A stretch of 64,000 nucleotides of DNA from positions 7,995,847-8,059,846 of the forward strand of contig OZ007507.1 in NCBI GenBank assembly GCA_963931865.1. Direction: 5' to 3'. Position numbers and translations under genes: made by a program. This DNA comes from Axinella damicornis. Lineage: Eukaryota > Porifera > Demospongiae > Axinellida > Axinellidae. Shown here piece by piece: positions 32,736 to 43,594 of this stretch. How positions within the stretch are numbered: the stretch's first letter is position 1; each line of letters opens with the position of its first letter. A model generated the notes under the pieces. That model saw only the letters and a program-made list of their open reading frames with translations, was not told where the DNA came from and did no database searches.

Positions 32736-33747
32736 GCGTGGGCTACCGGTATACCTTCCGCGTTATGCGCGCAAAGCGCGCATTATCGTGACATCTCCAT
32801 TCCACGTCGATGGTCACGGATGACAGAAAGCAGTTACAGTGGAGTGCAAAGCACGAAGGTGCCACGAGAGCCCATCCAGACAGCTGAAAAATGAAGGTGA
32901 AATTTTTTTTCCGCGCTTCGCGCGGACAGATCATCACTTCACACCTCTATTCACTCCGTTCGGCAATGGCCTTACCACTCAAAAATAGCTCACGCCGGCG
33001 CTGGTTACGGTAACACAACAGCGCAAGGCACTTCTAATTCAGCGATCTTGGATAATAATTACGTATCGTTGCTAAGTGATCGTTTAAGTGCGCATGCGTA
33101 CAAACATGAAAATGGCGTGACAAATGAAGCCATAGTTATCGAGTGGGCAGCTGTAGCCGCCTGGTGAAGACTTGGAGGTTGCCAAAAAGTGATGGGCTGG
33201 TGCACTGCTCGGTGTAAAATGCTGCTGTTTCGTGCGAAAACCATCATGAGGGATTGAGGCGACGTTGAGCTAGCCCGTCTGAAAGAAGAAAGAAAGAGCA
33301 AAGAAAAACAATTTGCCCGTTTTGCGAGTACCTGGTGCAGTACTTTCGCGACGGTTTTTCGCGACGCGAGGAGTCTTGTTGGTCATGAAAACACTCGAAG
33401 ATGAACGGTATGTGGTTATAAAGGCTTATAAGTGTACCGTTTCTGAGATTTGGAGAGATTCTTTTGTATTAGCATATATCGCGTGTACGTCGTATCCCTA
33501 CATACAGAGTCTACCGACTCTGTGATAATTTGGAGACAAAATTCTACCTACAGCTTGGAATGCTCCCATTCATGCTGATCATAATGGTGCGAATCACAGC
33601 CTCATATCTCATTCCTGGCTCAAGATACCTAACCTATACTGACCACTGTGTAGCTAGCCAGGTATTGCCTTCTCGTGGTCGTGTGCATGTGTGTTTGAAT
33701 GTTCTGTATGCACCAGCTTTATATTCCTTATACCTGCATACATACAG

Positions 33748-33856
33748 TTGCTACTGACTGCTTCTCCATGGGCAATGGAGGCTCTGATTGTGTCTGTATT
33801 GCTGGCTGGAATGGCAGGAAGAGGAAGCATGCAGACTCTCTGACAGGGATGTTTAG
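33748..33856 (+). CDS. Possible EGF-like exon
   Basis: It lies between CATACATACAG and TTTAG/GTAAGG. One frame reads ATDCFSMGNGGSDCVCIAGW then NGRKRKHADSLTGMF. C-x(n)-GNGG-x-x-C-x-C-x-x-GWNG is EGF-like, but the last cysteine is missing. The intron upstream is duplicated before the exon at 34,313. Confidence 0.35.
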
Positions 33857-34312
33857 GTAAGGGAGCACTGTAAGTACTGCAAATGGCACCAGATGGTACA
33901 GTGCTCTTTGCCGAGCCTCGTACGTACCCAGGCCCGTGTTCCACCATAGATAATTCCAGTGTGCTCAGTCAGCATGATCTGCATGCATCCCGACATGAGA
34001 CCTCTTTTCTCAAAGCCTTTGGCCACTTGATGCTGAAATTTAGTAACTGCTCATGATTAGTAGTAGCCACAGCATATCACGTGATGAACTGAATCATAGC
34101 CATGGCTGTAAATATGGTGTTATCGGCACGCCTCTAATCTGCATGTGATGGGGATGCTGAAATACTATCAGCTTGAAATTAGTGCAAACATGTTAGTGCA
34201 CCAGACAGTTTCAGCTAGCCAGGAATTGGCCTCTCATGGCCGTGTGCATGTGTTTGGATATTATGTATTGACCGACTCTATTCCTTACTTCCATTCGTAC
34301 AGTTGAGAACAT

Positions 34313-34399
34313 CACTGCCAGGTGTGGCTCTGAGGACAATATGGAGGCTGTGATGGTGTATGTGGATCTCGGACTGGGTACAGATGACTGTAAATACAG
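34313..34399 (+). CDS. Possible ZP-like extracellular exon
   Basis: It lies between CGTACAG and TACAG/GTGACT and encodes ENITARCGSEDNMEAVMVYV then DLGLGTDDCKYR. The start (I-T-x-R-C-x-x-x-x-M) resembles the first strands of a zona-pellucida domain. The 100 bp upstream repeat the sequence upstream of 33,748, indicating local duplication. Weak assignment. Confidence 0.35.
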
Positions 34400-34782
34400 G
34401 TGACTGCCAGCTATGAAACAGTGCTATTTGTTGTGTTCAGCCTGCCTGTACATGTATCAAGCTGAGACCACTCTGATGACATGGGCTGAGTACGTCCACC
34501 CTCCTGGTGGGGCCCACCAGAGAGCATGGATCCCAGTCTCAGTTCATGCGTAATGGCTGTTTTGTAGGGTGAGGGAGCAGTCAGGTTTCTTGGACGTCTG
34601 TCTAAAGCCACACCCTCAGGACATTCGGTTCTTGCGGTAGCTGCAGCCACTGACCAACTTCAACATCAGCAAAATTTGTGGGGAAAGAATTCTGAAGTGT
34701 AAGAGCTGATCTCTTAATAAATTATTGAGTACACGGGCATCACCATTGGTAATGGCATGAGACTCCTGACTGGAAGGGCCAT

Positions 34783-34873
34783 ACCGAGGCCTTCTCACCC
34801 CAGTGTTTGCTGCGTGCAGTATACTAACGCGGGGGAACAATACTGCAAGCTGGGGTGAGAATGCAGTACAAGG
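34783..34873. mobile_element. GTTCCCAG-family MITE remnant abutting the 5.6-kb transposon
   Basis: CCGAGGCCTTCTCACCCCAG ... CTGGGGTGAGAATGCAGTAC pair as arms around TGCGTGCAGTATACTAACGC. The right end (ACAAGGCTA) runs straight into the transposon's left TIR, so the last few bases are ambiguous. Confidence 0.55.
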
Positions 34874-35365
34874 CTACTCACGACGGTTAAGGCAGGCCCC
34901 AGTACCAGAAAGCGGAAGTAGCGGCGTGCCCTGCACGCCGCCGTTATAATTCAATTAAGTCACGAAAATTGACCACATCCTACTTGTACTAAGTAAACGT
35001 TGAACCTCGCCCATCGAGATCGGATGTTTTTGTGCGTCGTGGACCTTCTCTGATGTGGACGACAGTACAGGTGAGCCTGTGTGTGTTGTAAGGGATTCAG
35101 GGTTGGGAAATGGAGCTATGAGTATTCTAGGTAGACCTCTATGTCCGCTACCTACTATTTTACTCGTGATGGGTGTATAACAACGTAACTAAGCTAGGGT
35201 TCGTAGGTTGAACGTAGTTAGCTATGCGATAAAGCTAGCTACTTCACAGCCATGTGATTTGTTTTCTCAGACTGAACTGGCGCTTTGAATCAACGTGATA
35301 AACAAGCAAGAAATGAGGTGAGCAAAACAGAAGTGACTCGCAAATTATCAGGACTGGCATACAGT

Positions 35366-37194
35366 TTAAATTTCCATTTTCCATTCATGAAGAAGAACTT
35401 GCTGTGCTAGGTTTTTCATATGAAGTGCAGTACGTAAGCCAAGTGGGTAGTCCTGTTTTGCAATTGTTGGTGATCCGCCGTGTGTGCTTCTGAACTCACT
35501 TTCCCATTTAGCAAGTACATGAACATTGGCTTTGTAGACGTTTACCAGTTTGTTTTTGATTGAACACGAAACTTTATCATACTGTGTGCACAAAGTCGGT
35601 GGTAGAGGCCTGTGCTTCTTCTTTGTAACTTTAATTTTTGTTCGTAGTTGATCAAAGAGTTTCACTTCATCGTCATTTGGTAGGATCTTTGCAATAGACT
35701 TGGCCTGGCTGTTTTGGAGTGAAGTGCCAATTTTCGGTGAAGGGGATTCAGTGCTATTTGTGTTAGCAGTAGGGTTAGCATTGTGATGAACTGAGTTGGT
35801 AGTACAGGCTGGCAGGGTACTGTGGTGATCGTTGAGAGAGTGAGAGTTACCTGTTAGATGTGTGGCAGGTTCAGGCTGAAGCCCTGTGACATTTGGACGG
35901 CTAGGTTGGTCAAGATGTGTGGTTTGTAACTGTTTTCTTGGGTCGGTGGTTTGTAACTCCATAATTTCAGCAGGGTGGAATTCAGTATCACCAGGGGATT
36001 GGATATCCTCAGTGGTGTTCTCGGTGAGAATCGAGTGAAGGGATCCAGCAGGAGTGTAAGTTCGAATGTAAACTGCTGGAAGGGGAATCTCATTGTCAAG
36101 GCACTCTTCCCACTTCGACAGTAGATACACATCTATGTCAGTGAGGTTGGTGGAGCGGTAGTGGAACATTTGGTGTGGTGGAAGGGAAGGGCTTGGTAAG
36201 GATACATCGAAGAATTCAATACCATTGTCTACTTCTCTCCACCATTTTCCAGGACCAGTAACTAAAAAATCACTGATGCGCTCAAGGTGTCCTTGGTACT
36301 GGCGTGGGCTTTGTTGTAGCCATTGCTTGGGGATGATCGTATTCTGCTTCAAGCTGACAGCCTTGGCTAGTTTCGTAATCTCTCCTTCTTGGGCTTCCAA
36401 GCATTTGACATTGGATGGGTTTGCTTTTGCCTCTTCTTGAAGGCGAAGTAAGATGTTGGTGATGATGTGGTTTGGGCGTTGGCTAGATGTTGCCTTGGTG
36501 ATTGACTTGCACTGACCAAACATGCGCTCTTGTGTCTCTGCATTCATTGATCGCAGTGAAACTATTCGGTACAGGATAGCAGCATGGCTCGTAATGGAGT
36601 GAAAGTAGCGACCAAACATCTTGCGTCTGGTCATGGTCTTCGGAGTGTGGAATAATTCAGTACAGACTTTGCCATGGATAAAAGCCAGGTTGTGTAACCG
36701 AAGCACAGCTTGTGATGTTCGCTTTGAATCATCCGAGTACAGAATCTCAGTGATTTCCACTATGGTGCGCAATAGTTCAATCAGTTGTCTGTCACCATGC
36801 AATTCTTCCAGTGCTAAGAGAATCAGGATTGCTGCTTTGCGGTAGTCACAACACCGAAGTGTCTCCTTCCCTAGTACCGATGCATAGATGTTTGACAGCT
36901 TCTCCTTGACATTTCCTGTGACTACTGCCCGTAACTCATCAATGACGTTTGTCAGATGGCCCTTGATGTCATGAAGAGGCTCTGTTGGTGAAACTTCATA
37001 ATGCTGCAGGTGCAAGGCTTCCAAAGGTGTATCTGGGATGTTGTGTAGTAGGGCTGGCACATTTGTGATCCCTCTGCGAAGCTCCTCAAATTCGGTCTCA
37101 AGTTGAGGCTTCTTCTTTCCAGTAACTTCCACTCCCCTCAGATGTAGCTCCATTCGCAGATCTTGGACTTTGAGGTTCTCATACAGGTTTACTG
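35366..37194 (-). CDS. Transposase-like gene, 3' exon (C-terminal 609 codons)
   Basis: The acceptor TTTACATTTACAG at 37,195-37,200 joins the upstream donor in frame (KQKQ-AVNLYENLKVQDLRMEL). A CAG three bases on is an equally good acceptor. The exon stays open for 1.8 kb. It starts as a helical domain, then HGKVCTELFHTPKTMTRRKM, then SLRSMNAETQERMFGQCKSI and RPNHIITNILLRLQEE. The E-x-x-ER-x-F ... P-x-x-I-I-x-N-x-L-x-RLQ segment looks like the final catalytic-glutamate helix of a DDE transposase (inference). The tail is polar and Thr/Pro/Asn-rich, then basic. Similar proteins are expanded in cnidarians and sponges without a known function. Confidence 0.75.
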
Positions 37195-37630
37195 CTGTAA
37201 ATGTAAAGTATGTATGTATGTTAGAGTAGACATAATTATGTGCTCAATCCCCATGGTTTTGGGCTGGGAGCAAATTAACTATCACATGCATTTTCATGTT
37301 TACCAATTACATGGGCAGGTACCTAGTAAGAAGTACTAAGAAATGAGAGGTTGGCAATCTACTTGTTAGCATACAAATTGTCTATAGTATTGGCAAAATG
37401 CATCCTGTGCACTTGGTAACTCCAATTAAGTAACACCTAGTCAGTACATGTAGCTATACCTCACTAGAGCCCCTTACAAGAGGGTGACACTCACATAGAT
37501 GCCATAGTCACAGCTATGACCGGGGTCAAGATGCGCCGATAAGCCCGGTCGCAGCTGTGGCTACAGTGAATATGGGAGTGTCACCCCCTTGCCGTATAAA
37601 TGAAAATGAGGTGGGGGATATACCAATTAC
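37195..37630 (-). other. Intron of the transposon gene
   Basis: The 436-nt intron starts GTAATTGG after AACAAG and ends TTTACATTTACAG, phase 1. Removing it joins two long frames without a break. It contains a small MITE at about 37,475-37,595. Confidence 0.75.
37475..37595. mobile_element. MITE inside the transposon's intron
   Basis: CAAGAGGGTGACACTC...AGTCACAGCTATGACC...GGTCGCAGCTGTGGCTAC...GAGTGTCACCCCCTTG is an imperfect foldback of about 120 bp. It shares its terminal and inner motifs (GTCACAGCTRYGACC) with the 268-bp MITE at 53,934-54,201, so a MITE has jumped into, or been captured by, the larger element. Confidence 0.65.
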
Positions 37631-38751
37631 CTTGTTTTTGCTTCCAAACTTTTCCCTGCAATACAAACTGTTGTCGTTCGGCGAGTGATGGTTTGGGACA
37701 GCGATAGCAGTATGCTAGGTCATCAAAGCAGGATGATTTGGCACCACACCCTGCACAGCTATAATTCCCCCCTATGTTGTGTCCAGTTTCAAACTGTGCG
37801 GCTGGACCATCACCATGGAAGAAACGACAGATGTCGTTTATTGTTATTCCTGTTGCTGTTTGCAGGCTGATTGAGAGGTCTTCGAGGCATTCCCTTCGTG
37901 TCTTACTGAATTGTGCTTGCTCATTAAGTGAGGAGCCAGACCGACCAAGGATGTGGATTTCCGGGGTCTCTACTAGAGTGGGCACATCAACTTCAACGCC
38001 TGTCATGGTTTTCATTTCGGCTGGGGTGTAATAGAATGCTGGGTCATAAACACATGACAAAAGCACCAGAAAGTGACCATGACCAGCAACTGTAGCATGA
38101 TCATGCCACACCTTCAAGAAGCGCTGGCGACTCATTTGCTTGAGCTTCTCCCGCAGCACTTCGATGGTTTCGCAGGGGCTGAAAGACACATGTAGCTCAA
38201 AAAGCTTACGCCTGACATCTTCAGATGCTAGGGTGTCGAAGTACACATCAGGTTGGTTGCGGATGACACCGAGCTCTTCATGTTTCTGGAGCAGCTTTTT
38301 CCTTATCTGAAGCATTGGGATTCTTCTGGCACTCACCTTGTCATTCTCTTCCATTATTGTGTTGTCCTCTGGGTTTATCTTGTACCTTTTGTATGTGGAA
38401 ACAACCACTTCATCACCCAGGGTCACCTCACCTCTGCTAATCTTGTCTTGTATCTTGTGCTTTTCAAAGGAAACAGGCTTGTACATTGGAAATGATGTTC
38501 TTCCACTTCTGAATTTCTTCTTGGGCCGTCTGGGTGTACGGGTGGTTCTCTGAGCAACAGAAGCAGCTGGAATGTGATTCTCTTGGAGAAACTCCTTTAT
38601 GACTTGACCTCGGTTTGGGGTTTTTAAACCATACCTTTCTCCAAGCTTTGACCAGTTGATCCGTTCTGTTGGTGACCAGGTGCTGGCTTCATGTAGGAGT
38701 TGGTCTGCATCAATGGCCAGGTTCTTCATGTTGCTGCATGCCATGCTTCCT
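37631..38751 (-). CDS. Transposase-like gene, middle part (acidic motifs and cysteine cluster)
   Basis: Open from about 38,843 to a CAAG/GTAATT donor at 37,631; read from about 38,751 it continues the upstream block after a one-base frame change. Landmarks on the 420-codon frame: basic RRPKKKFRSGR near 105-115, KVWHDHATVAGHGHFLVLLS near 244-263 (Asp in a hydrophobic strand context), YDPAFYYTP near 266, CRFFHGDGPAAQFETGHNIG near 339-358, then C-x2-C (YSCAGCG) and CYRC. The two Asp sites plus the Glu in the next exon form a plausible DDE triad with a zinc-binding insertion. Same-family proteins in cnidarians share the GDxPAxxFExG...GGxYxCxxCG block. Confidence 0.75.
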
Positions 38752-39504
38752 TTTCTTTTCAGTTGGTAAATCTTCATCTCTTCGGCATTTTCTCTTTGGT
38801 GTGGCAACGAGCCCTTCAGTCTTTCTGATTCTGTTGTAGGCATTCCAGCTGATCCTGTTCCGCATGACTAGTTGATCCCCATGTTCGTCCTTGTCTTTCT
38901 GTATGTCATCTCGTACTTCGCGTTCCACTCGCCGTCTTTCCCGCTTTCGTTCATCACTTGTAGGTTTTTTTGATAGTCGTGATCTTGGTGTATCAATCAG
39001 GACATCCTGAACAGGTTTGGCGAAATTTTCCTCTGTCAGGGTGTTCAGCTCTTGCAGTGCCTTTCGACCAAACCTTGTTGGAGACAAAAGATCTTTTTCA
39101 TTGAAGAAGATCAGAGGTTTTTTCTTGTTGCCAAGTTTGCATGGAAATGCAGCACTCAGTGCTTGATATTGGGTTTCGCATGCTTTGCACTTGTGTAGGG
39201 TATGCTGCTGTTTTTCTTCTAGGGATAGCTTCTTCCATGCTGTAACACTGAACGTGGTCAGATATTCCTCTCGTACCTCTTTTGGGTTCCATCGGCGGTT
39301 GAAACGTTGAGAAATTGTAGGGAATTTCCTGGAAGCTAGACTGTATGTTCCCTTGAGATTTTCATTGCCCGCAAAGTGATGGTTGTAGTCAGCAAGTATT
39401 TTCGGTATGCTTCCCTTAGGAAAGCGACGGCTACTAGGCAGATGTTTGTTACTGAAATGTCGGACAGCAACTCGAGCATAGTTACAGTTGATCACTTCAC
39501 CCAT
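38752..39504 (-). CDS. Transposase-like gene, N-terminal part
   Basis: It starts MGEVINCNYARVAVRHFSNK at the ATG at 39,504 and runs open to 38,710 in its own frame. It contains CKACETQYQALSAAFPCK, a possible zinc-binding C-x2-C...C, then a strongly basic region (KPTSDERKRERRRVEREV) and KRKCRRDEDLPTEKKRK, likely DNA binding and nuclear import. Past about 38,752 the frame ends in 12 unrelated residues, while the next frame begins as a continuation. A one-base change at the GAAAAGAAAAGG site is needed to join them. Full product is about 1,230 residues. Confidence 0.7.
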
Positions 39505-40477
39505 AGCTCACTGTTGATACAATGGAAGTGCTAATGATAATTGTAGCCTTGACGTAAGACCCTTTCCTCACATGCATACATTCATGCACCACACACAAGA
39601 CACACAGGGACCTCCGCTGTAGAGGATCAATGCTCTTGGAAAGAACAAGGACACATTCCCATCTTTTAGGCGCTGGCATCTCTGAGGGCTTCTCTAGCTT
39701 TAATAGGATGATTATATCTTGGTATGTACATTTGAAAAGTTCATTTTTACTATCTCACCTGTGTGCATGCCTCTGGATGTGGAATCTCGAACTATAGAGG
39801 GAGCTACAACGAAGATTCACACGTTGTATTTCCCGCACAATATGCAGCTGGAGTATTGATTGGCCGCACTCACGTGAGGATAATTTTAATGAAATTCATG
39901 CAATCGCGACCGCACAATCAGTGCTCGCAGCCGCATGGCTGGCCAGAGAATGAAGGTGCAGAACGGCTCGCTATTTACGGAAAGTCAGATGCCAGGCTTG
40001 GAGGCCATGACTCGGAGAGAGTATCGCAGATTAGTTATACTAACGTGTTCTACCTAGGGACAGAGACCACTGTTGCTGTAACTCGAGAGGTGAGCTCTGA
40101 TAGTGGAGAGGACCCGTGTTTTGGGTCGTAAAAACACCTATAATTGCTTGTAGGAGTTCTATGTTGTAGCTGGGGCGGTGTCCCTACCCAGATTCAGGTA
40201 GCTCACACGAAGAGCTTTCGATCAATATCCGTTTTCAGGGGGTAGAAGGGCGTTTGACTTTCCGTAAGTAGCAAAATAGTCGTTAAGGCGTTCGTGTTTG
40301 TGGCCATGTTTACGTGTGGGTGGTTCGGTTTCCATGGAAACCAATTATTGGAAAACAATCAACATCCTGTTTACATTTGACTAAGCACAGTTTCATTTGG
40401 TACAATCAATAAATATAATAGCAATGCATGCTCAAATGTACAGAGGTAAAGCAAAAAGTTGAGCCAAAATCAAATTT
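39505..40477. other. 5' region of the transposon
   Basis: Nearly 1 kb lies between the gene's start and the right TIR. A plus-strand frame of 122 codons (39,763-40,131) is open but unlike any family I know and is not counted as a gene. The promoter presumably lies here. Near 40,345-40,400 the sequence is AT-rich. Confidence 0.45.
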
Positions 40478-41906
40478 GGGCCAGCCTTAACCGTCGTGAG
40501 TAGAGGGAGATGAAACTGTTCAGTAGTTCCGTACTCCTCCCACGTGTTGTGTATTAATATCAGCAGTTCGGTTCATGTGTTTAAATTAAAGACACTACTT
40601 TCTTCTTCCTCCCATAGCATGTGGCACGGCAGTGGATGTGAGGACGTCCCCAGGATACTCAGCTCCTGACCTCTCCTGTCAGAACTACCATTATTATACA
40701 CTCTCCAAACAATTACTGTCTTTGCCTTTATGTAGGTTGTTTTTATTTTGCAATTGTACTGGGAGGTCAAACAACAATCCCATGCACTAGACAATACTAT
40801 GTATGTATGACACAGGAAGTGAATCTTGGTTCAAATTCTTGTTCAAAATGCAGTGCATTGAAGTTGTGACAATAAAGTGGTACACAAATTTAAAAGCTTA
40901 ACAACACTGGCAAACTTAATGATACTGATACAATAGGAAGACCTCAATCGCATGTATAATTATTAAGTTCTTTTCGACTTAACAGTTCGATGAGACTTCC
41001 CCAGGTGGCATCTGGACTAGCTATATAGCCATAGCTTGAACATCTCCAGGCAACAGATCATGTGTAGACCGTTCTATCTGTATTCAGCTTCAATGCGCCC
41101 CTCCAGCCCTTCAGTCCATCCTTCGGATCCAAACAGGAGCAATCGATTCAATGATGTTCACCTTCTCTCCCTTCGTAGTCTTCAGCTTCATCTGTTGGGC
41201 AATCATGGGCTTCACATCTGGAACACAAAATAGACTCAGGAATGAAATATCATTTCTCAACAGTTCTGCTAAGTTGTGGAACTCCTTTCCATAGACATTG
41301 TACCTAATGCCTCACATGCATTTGTTTTCGTACTGACCGTCCACGTGGATTCCATAATACTACCTCCAGTGTTATTGGCAATTCCACTAACTTCCAGCAG
41401 ACATGCATGAGCAGAAACCAAAGAGCATAATTATCGGATACTATCAAGACATCTATTCGTGCATACCAGTGGTGATGGCTCCAGATCCACTGGGACTGCA
41501 GACCGTGGGAGTCGGTTGTCTTGCTACATCGGAGGGAGGTGGTATACCTGAGGAATATGTAGTAACAATACCCACCATCACTTCCACATTGAGACCAATG
41601 CAGTTAGCACCTACTGCCACAGCACATCAAATGGCACATTTACATAGTCTAAGTAGAGCCCACCAAAACATTTATGAGGATGTGAATTCATTTTTGTGCA
41701 TGTTGTAGGCCTAGTAAAGCCTCCCGTTTAATATGCCTAAAGCTTGTTTAGTAGTTACAGGGCAACAAAAATTGCCTCTATGTTATGTAGGGTTGGGGGG
41801 CTTTAGGAATCTGAGATCACATTTGCCGACTTTTCAAGCCAAGTATCACCATACAGTCTACCAAAGTAACCAATAACATAATGCAAGATGATGACATCAT
41901 ACTTAC

Positions 41907-42062
41907 CACTCCTCCATCACTATCAAGGTCATAGGCAAAGTCCCCCACGTGGAGTCTAGCGGTATAGCTCTCTGACACAACCTCTGAGATGAGGGCAGAG
42001 AGGCTCTGTGCACCTCCATGGCGACCCACGTCTCCATACACTAAGAACTCTGGAGACCAGTC
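41907..42062 (-). CDS. ACP7: ACP7-like purple acid phosphatase, exon with metal motifs I-II
   Basis: It lies between CTCAAACAG and GAGTG/GTAAGT, 52 codons, all open. It reads DWSPEFLVYGDVGRHGGAQS then LSALISEVVSESYTARLHVG and DFAYDLDSDGGV. GDVGRHG and GDFAYD are the first two metal-binding motifs (GDxG and GDxxY) of purple acid phosphatases, secreted or lysosomal metallohydrolases. The next exon, with the GNHE motif, was not found downstream. The exon expected between this one and the signal-peptide exon (Y-x-Y-x-x-GS...WS) is also not seen in the 775-bp intron, which holds a 27-bp G run. Confidence 0.8.
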
Positions 42063-42837
42063 CTGTTTGAGAGGTTTGGGATGGAGTGGAGGGAGGGAGG
42101 GAGGGAAGTAAGGAGGGAGGAGGACGGAGGGAGGGAGGGAGGGATGGAGGGGGGGGGGGGGGGGGGGGGGGGGGGAACAGAGGTCGAAATAACATGCGAT
42201 CATCGGTCAATTTCCGTGCATTTAGCTAAAATGACTGCACACTAATGCACTTGTTCCGTAGGCGGACCGAACAACATGCATGAATACAATCACCTAAGTG
42301 CATGACCCATAATCACTGTACCTGGTTCAAATCAGCCAATTTTTTTTTTTTCTCTTTCTTTATGCATGAGTTCTAGTCAACCAAATTCTTTTTTTTTCCC
42401 CAATATACATAATTATACACACAACCAACATGGATTTGAATCTAGCTTGGAGAACATACATTCATGCTCTTGTGATTTATTTTTGGTGACGGGCGCAAGC
42501 ATGACCTAACATATTTTGTAAATGTCCAATCAAAATCTAAAGTGCTAGGACATTTGACCACTCAACATGTAATCCTTATTTCGACCTCTGGGGGAAGGAG
42601 GATGTTTTTTGCACGGTACATGTATGTGCATGCAGGGTCACGGTGCAGCTGCAAGCAGTGTTTACTGGAGTCACCCTTCTCTGTTCTCCCTCACCCTCCC
42701 TCCTCCATCCTTCTCCCTCCATTGATCTCTCCCCTCTCCCTCCCTCTTTCCCCCTCCATCCTTCCCAGCCTCATGCACAGGCAAATCATCAATCAATCAG
42801 AAGAACAGGCCGAGGCGTGTAGTGCTATGTCCAATAC

Positions 42838-43092
42838 CTGCAGAACCACTTTGTGCACGTATTGGAGTCCTTCAGGATTTCCCTTGGTGAACTCACGGCA
42901 CTCCCCGCTTGCCTTCATCACAAGGTAGTAGGGAGAGGGCCCGCAGAACACCGTTGAAGAGGAGCTCTCTGATGTCGACCACATGACTACCATCTGCGAG
43001 GGAGAGTAGACGTATGCCAGGTGGATCTGCTCCGGCTGGGATTGCCCCAGCGGAGAGAACGAGAACAGGAGCGAGAAGAGCAAAACGAACAT
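42838..43092 (-). CDS. ACP7: ACP7-like purple acid phosphatase, first exon
   Basis: 85 codons from the ATG at 43,092 to CTGCAG/GTATTG. MFVLLFSLLFSFSPLGQS is a typical signal peptide. QPEQIHLAYVYSPSQMVVMW then STSESSSSTVFCGPSPYYLV is the N-terminal fibronectin-like domain (QxHLxY...M-x-V-x-W-x-T) of the ACP7/plant-type phosphatase group. VHKVVLQ at the end matches the family's YIHRVTL strand. The start was chosen for the signal peptide. Divergent from the SZT2-like gene, whose first exon candidate begins 330 bp away. Confidence 0.8.
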
Positions 43093-43422
43093 GGTACCTC
43101 TCGCGCAAGGGGAGGGGCTCGTGTGCGCATGCGTAGACCGATGCAACCACGTGGCCTTATAATATTATGCAGAAATGTCTAAGCGGAGCGTTTCAAACAG
43201 GGAGACTTCAAGAACTAAAACTTCGCCGCAGGAACACAATGCACCTGCTGATTATGGAGTTAGGGGAGCCAGCTATCTTTGAGTCTTCTATTTCACTGAA
43301 TTACAATTTTTCTGGAAGTGGAAACTTACAAGAGTCAGCAGGATCAGATCGGTGCAAAGTGACTTAATTACCCATCTGAAAACTAGCACTAGGGCTTAGA
43401 CGAGGCTCGGGTGCCAGAGACA

Positions 43423-43476
43423 ATGGCTGTGCCGAAAGAAGTGAAGGAACGGTCCTCGAGCGACTCTGCGACCAAA
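43423..43476 (+). CDS. Candidate 5' exon near the SZT2-like gene
   Basis: MAVPKEVKERSSSDSATK ends at ACCAAA/GTACGC. The text then continues LHNAYMAKGLPQVLHQDYLF-PYIRPNT in a downstream segment (about 43,499-43,590) before a TCATCACACACAC satellite. It is plausible as coding but the splice joins are unclear. Membership in the SZT2-like gene is inferred only from strand and position. Confidence 0.3.
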
Positions 43477-43594
43477 GTACGCCTCAAGTGACACCCGTGG
43501 CTACACAATGCCTACATGGCCAAAGGGCTCCCTCAAGTGCTGCACCAGGACTATCTCTTCCCCTATATCCGACCAAACACACGAGGAGGCATAG

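Larger units (their letters stand above)
34874..40503 (-). mobile_element. 5.63-kb TIR transposon of unassigned superfamily
   Basis: The left end is CTACTCACGACGGTTAAGGC-AGGCCC. The right end is its reverse complement with one mismatch (25 of 26 bp). The trinucleotide AGG flanks both sides (34,871-34,873 and 40,504-40,506), fitting a 3-bp target duplication. If the true ends are CTCACG, the duplication is TA. Between the TIRs lies one minus-strand gene (39,504 to 35,366) with an intron, plus about 1 kb of 5' and 0.5 kb of 3' flank. High TIR identity and three long frames indicate recent activity. Confidence 0.85.

Noticed and set aside
33313..33757. Two adjacent plus-strand frames of 70-75 codons
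   Set aside because: No motif and no matching splice sites. Upstream sequence is repeat-derived.
39763..40131. 122-codon plus-strand frame inside the transposon
   Set aside because: No recognisable domain, no splice or start context, and it lies in the presumed promoter region. Not enough to call a second gene.
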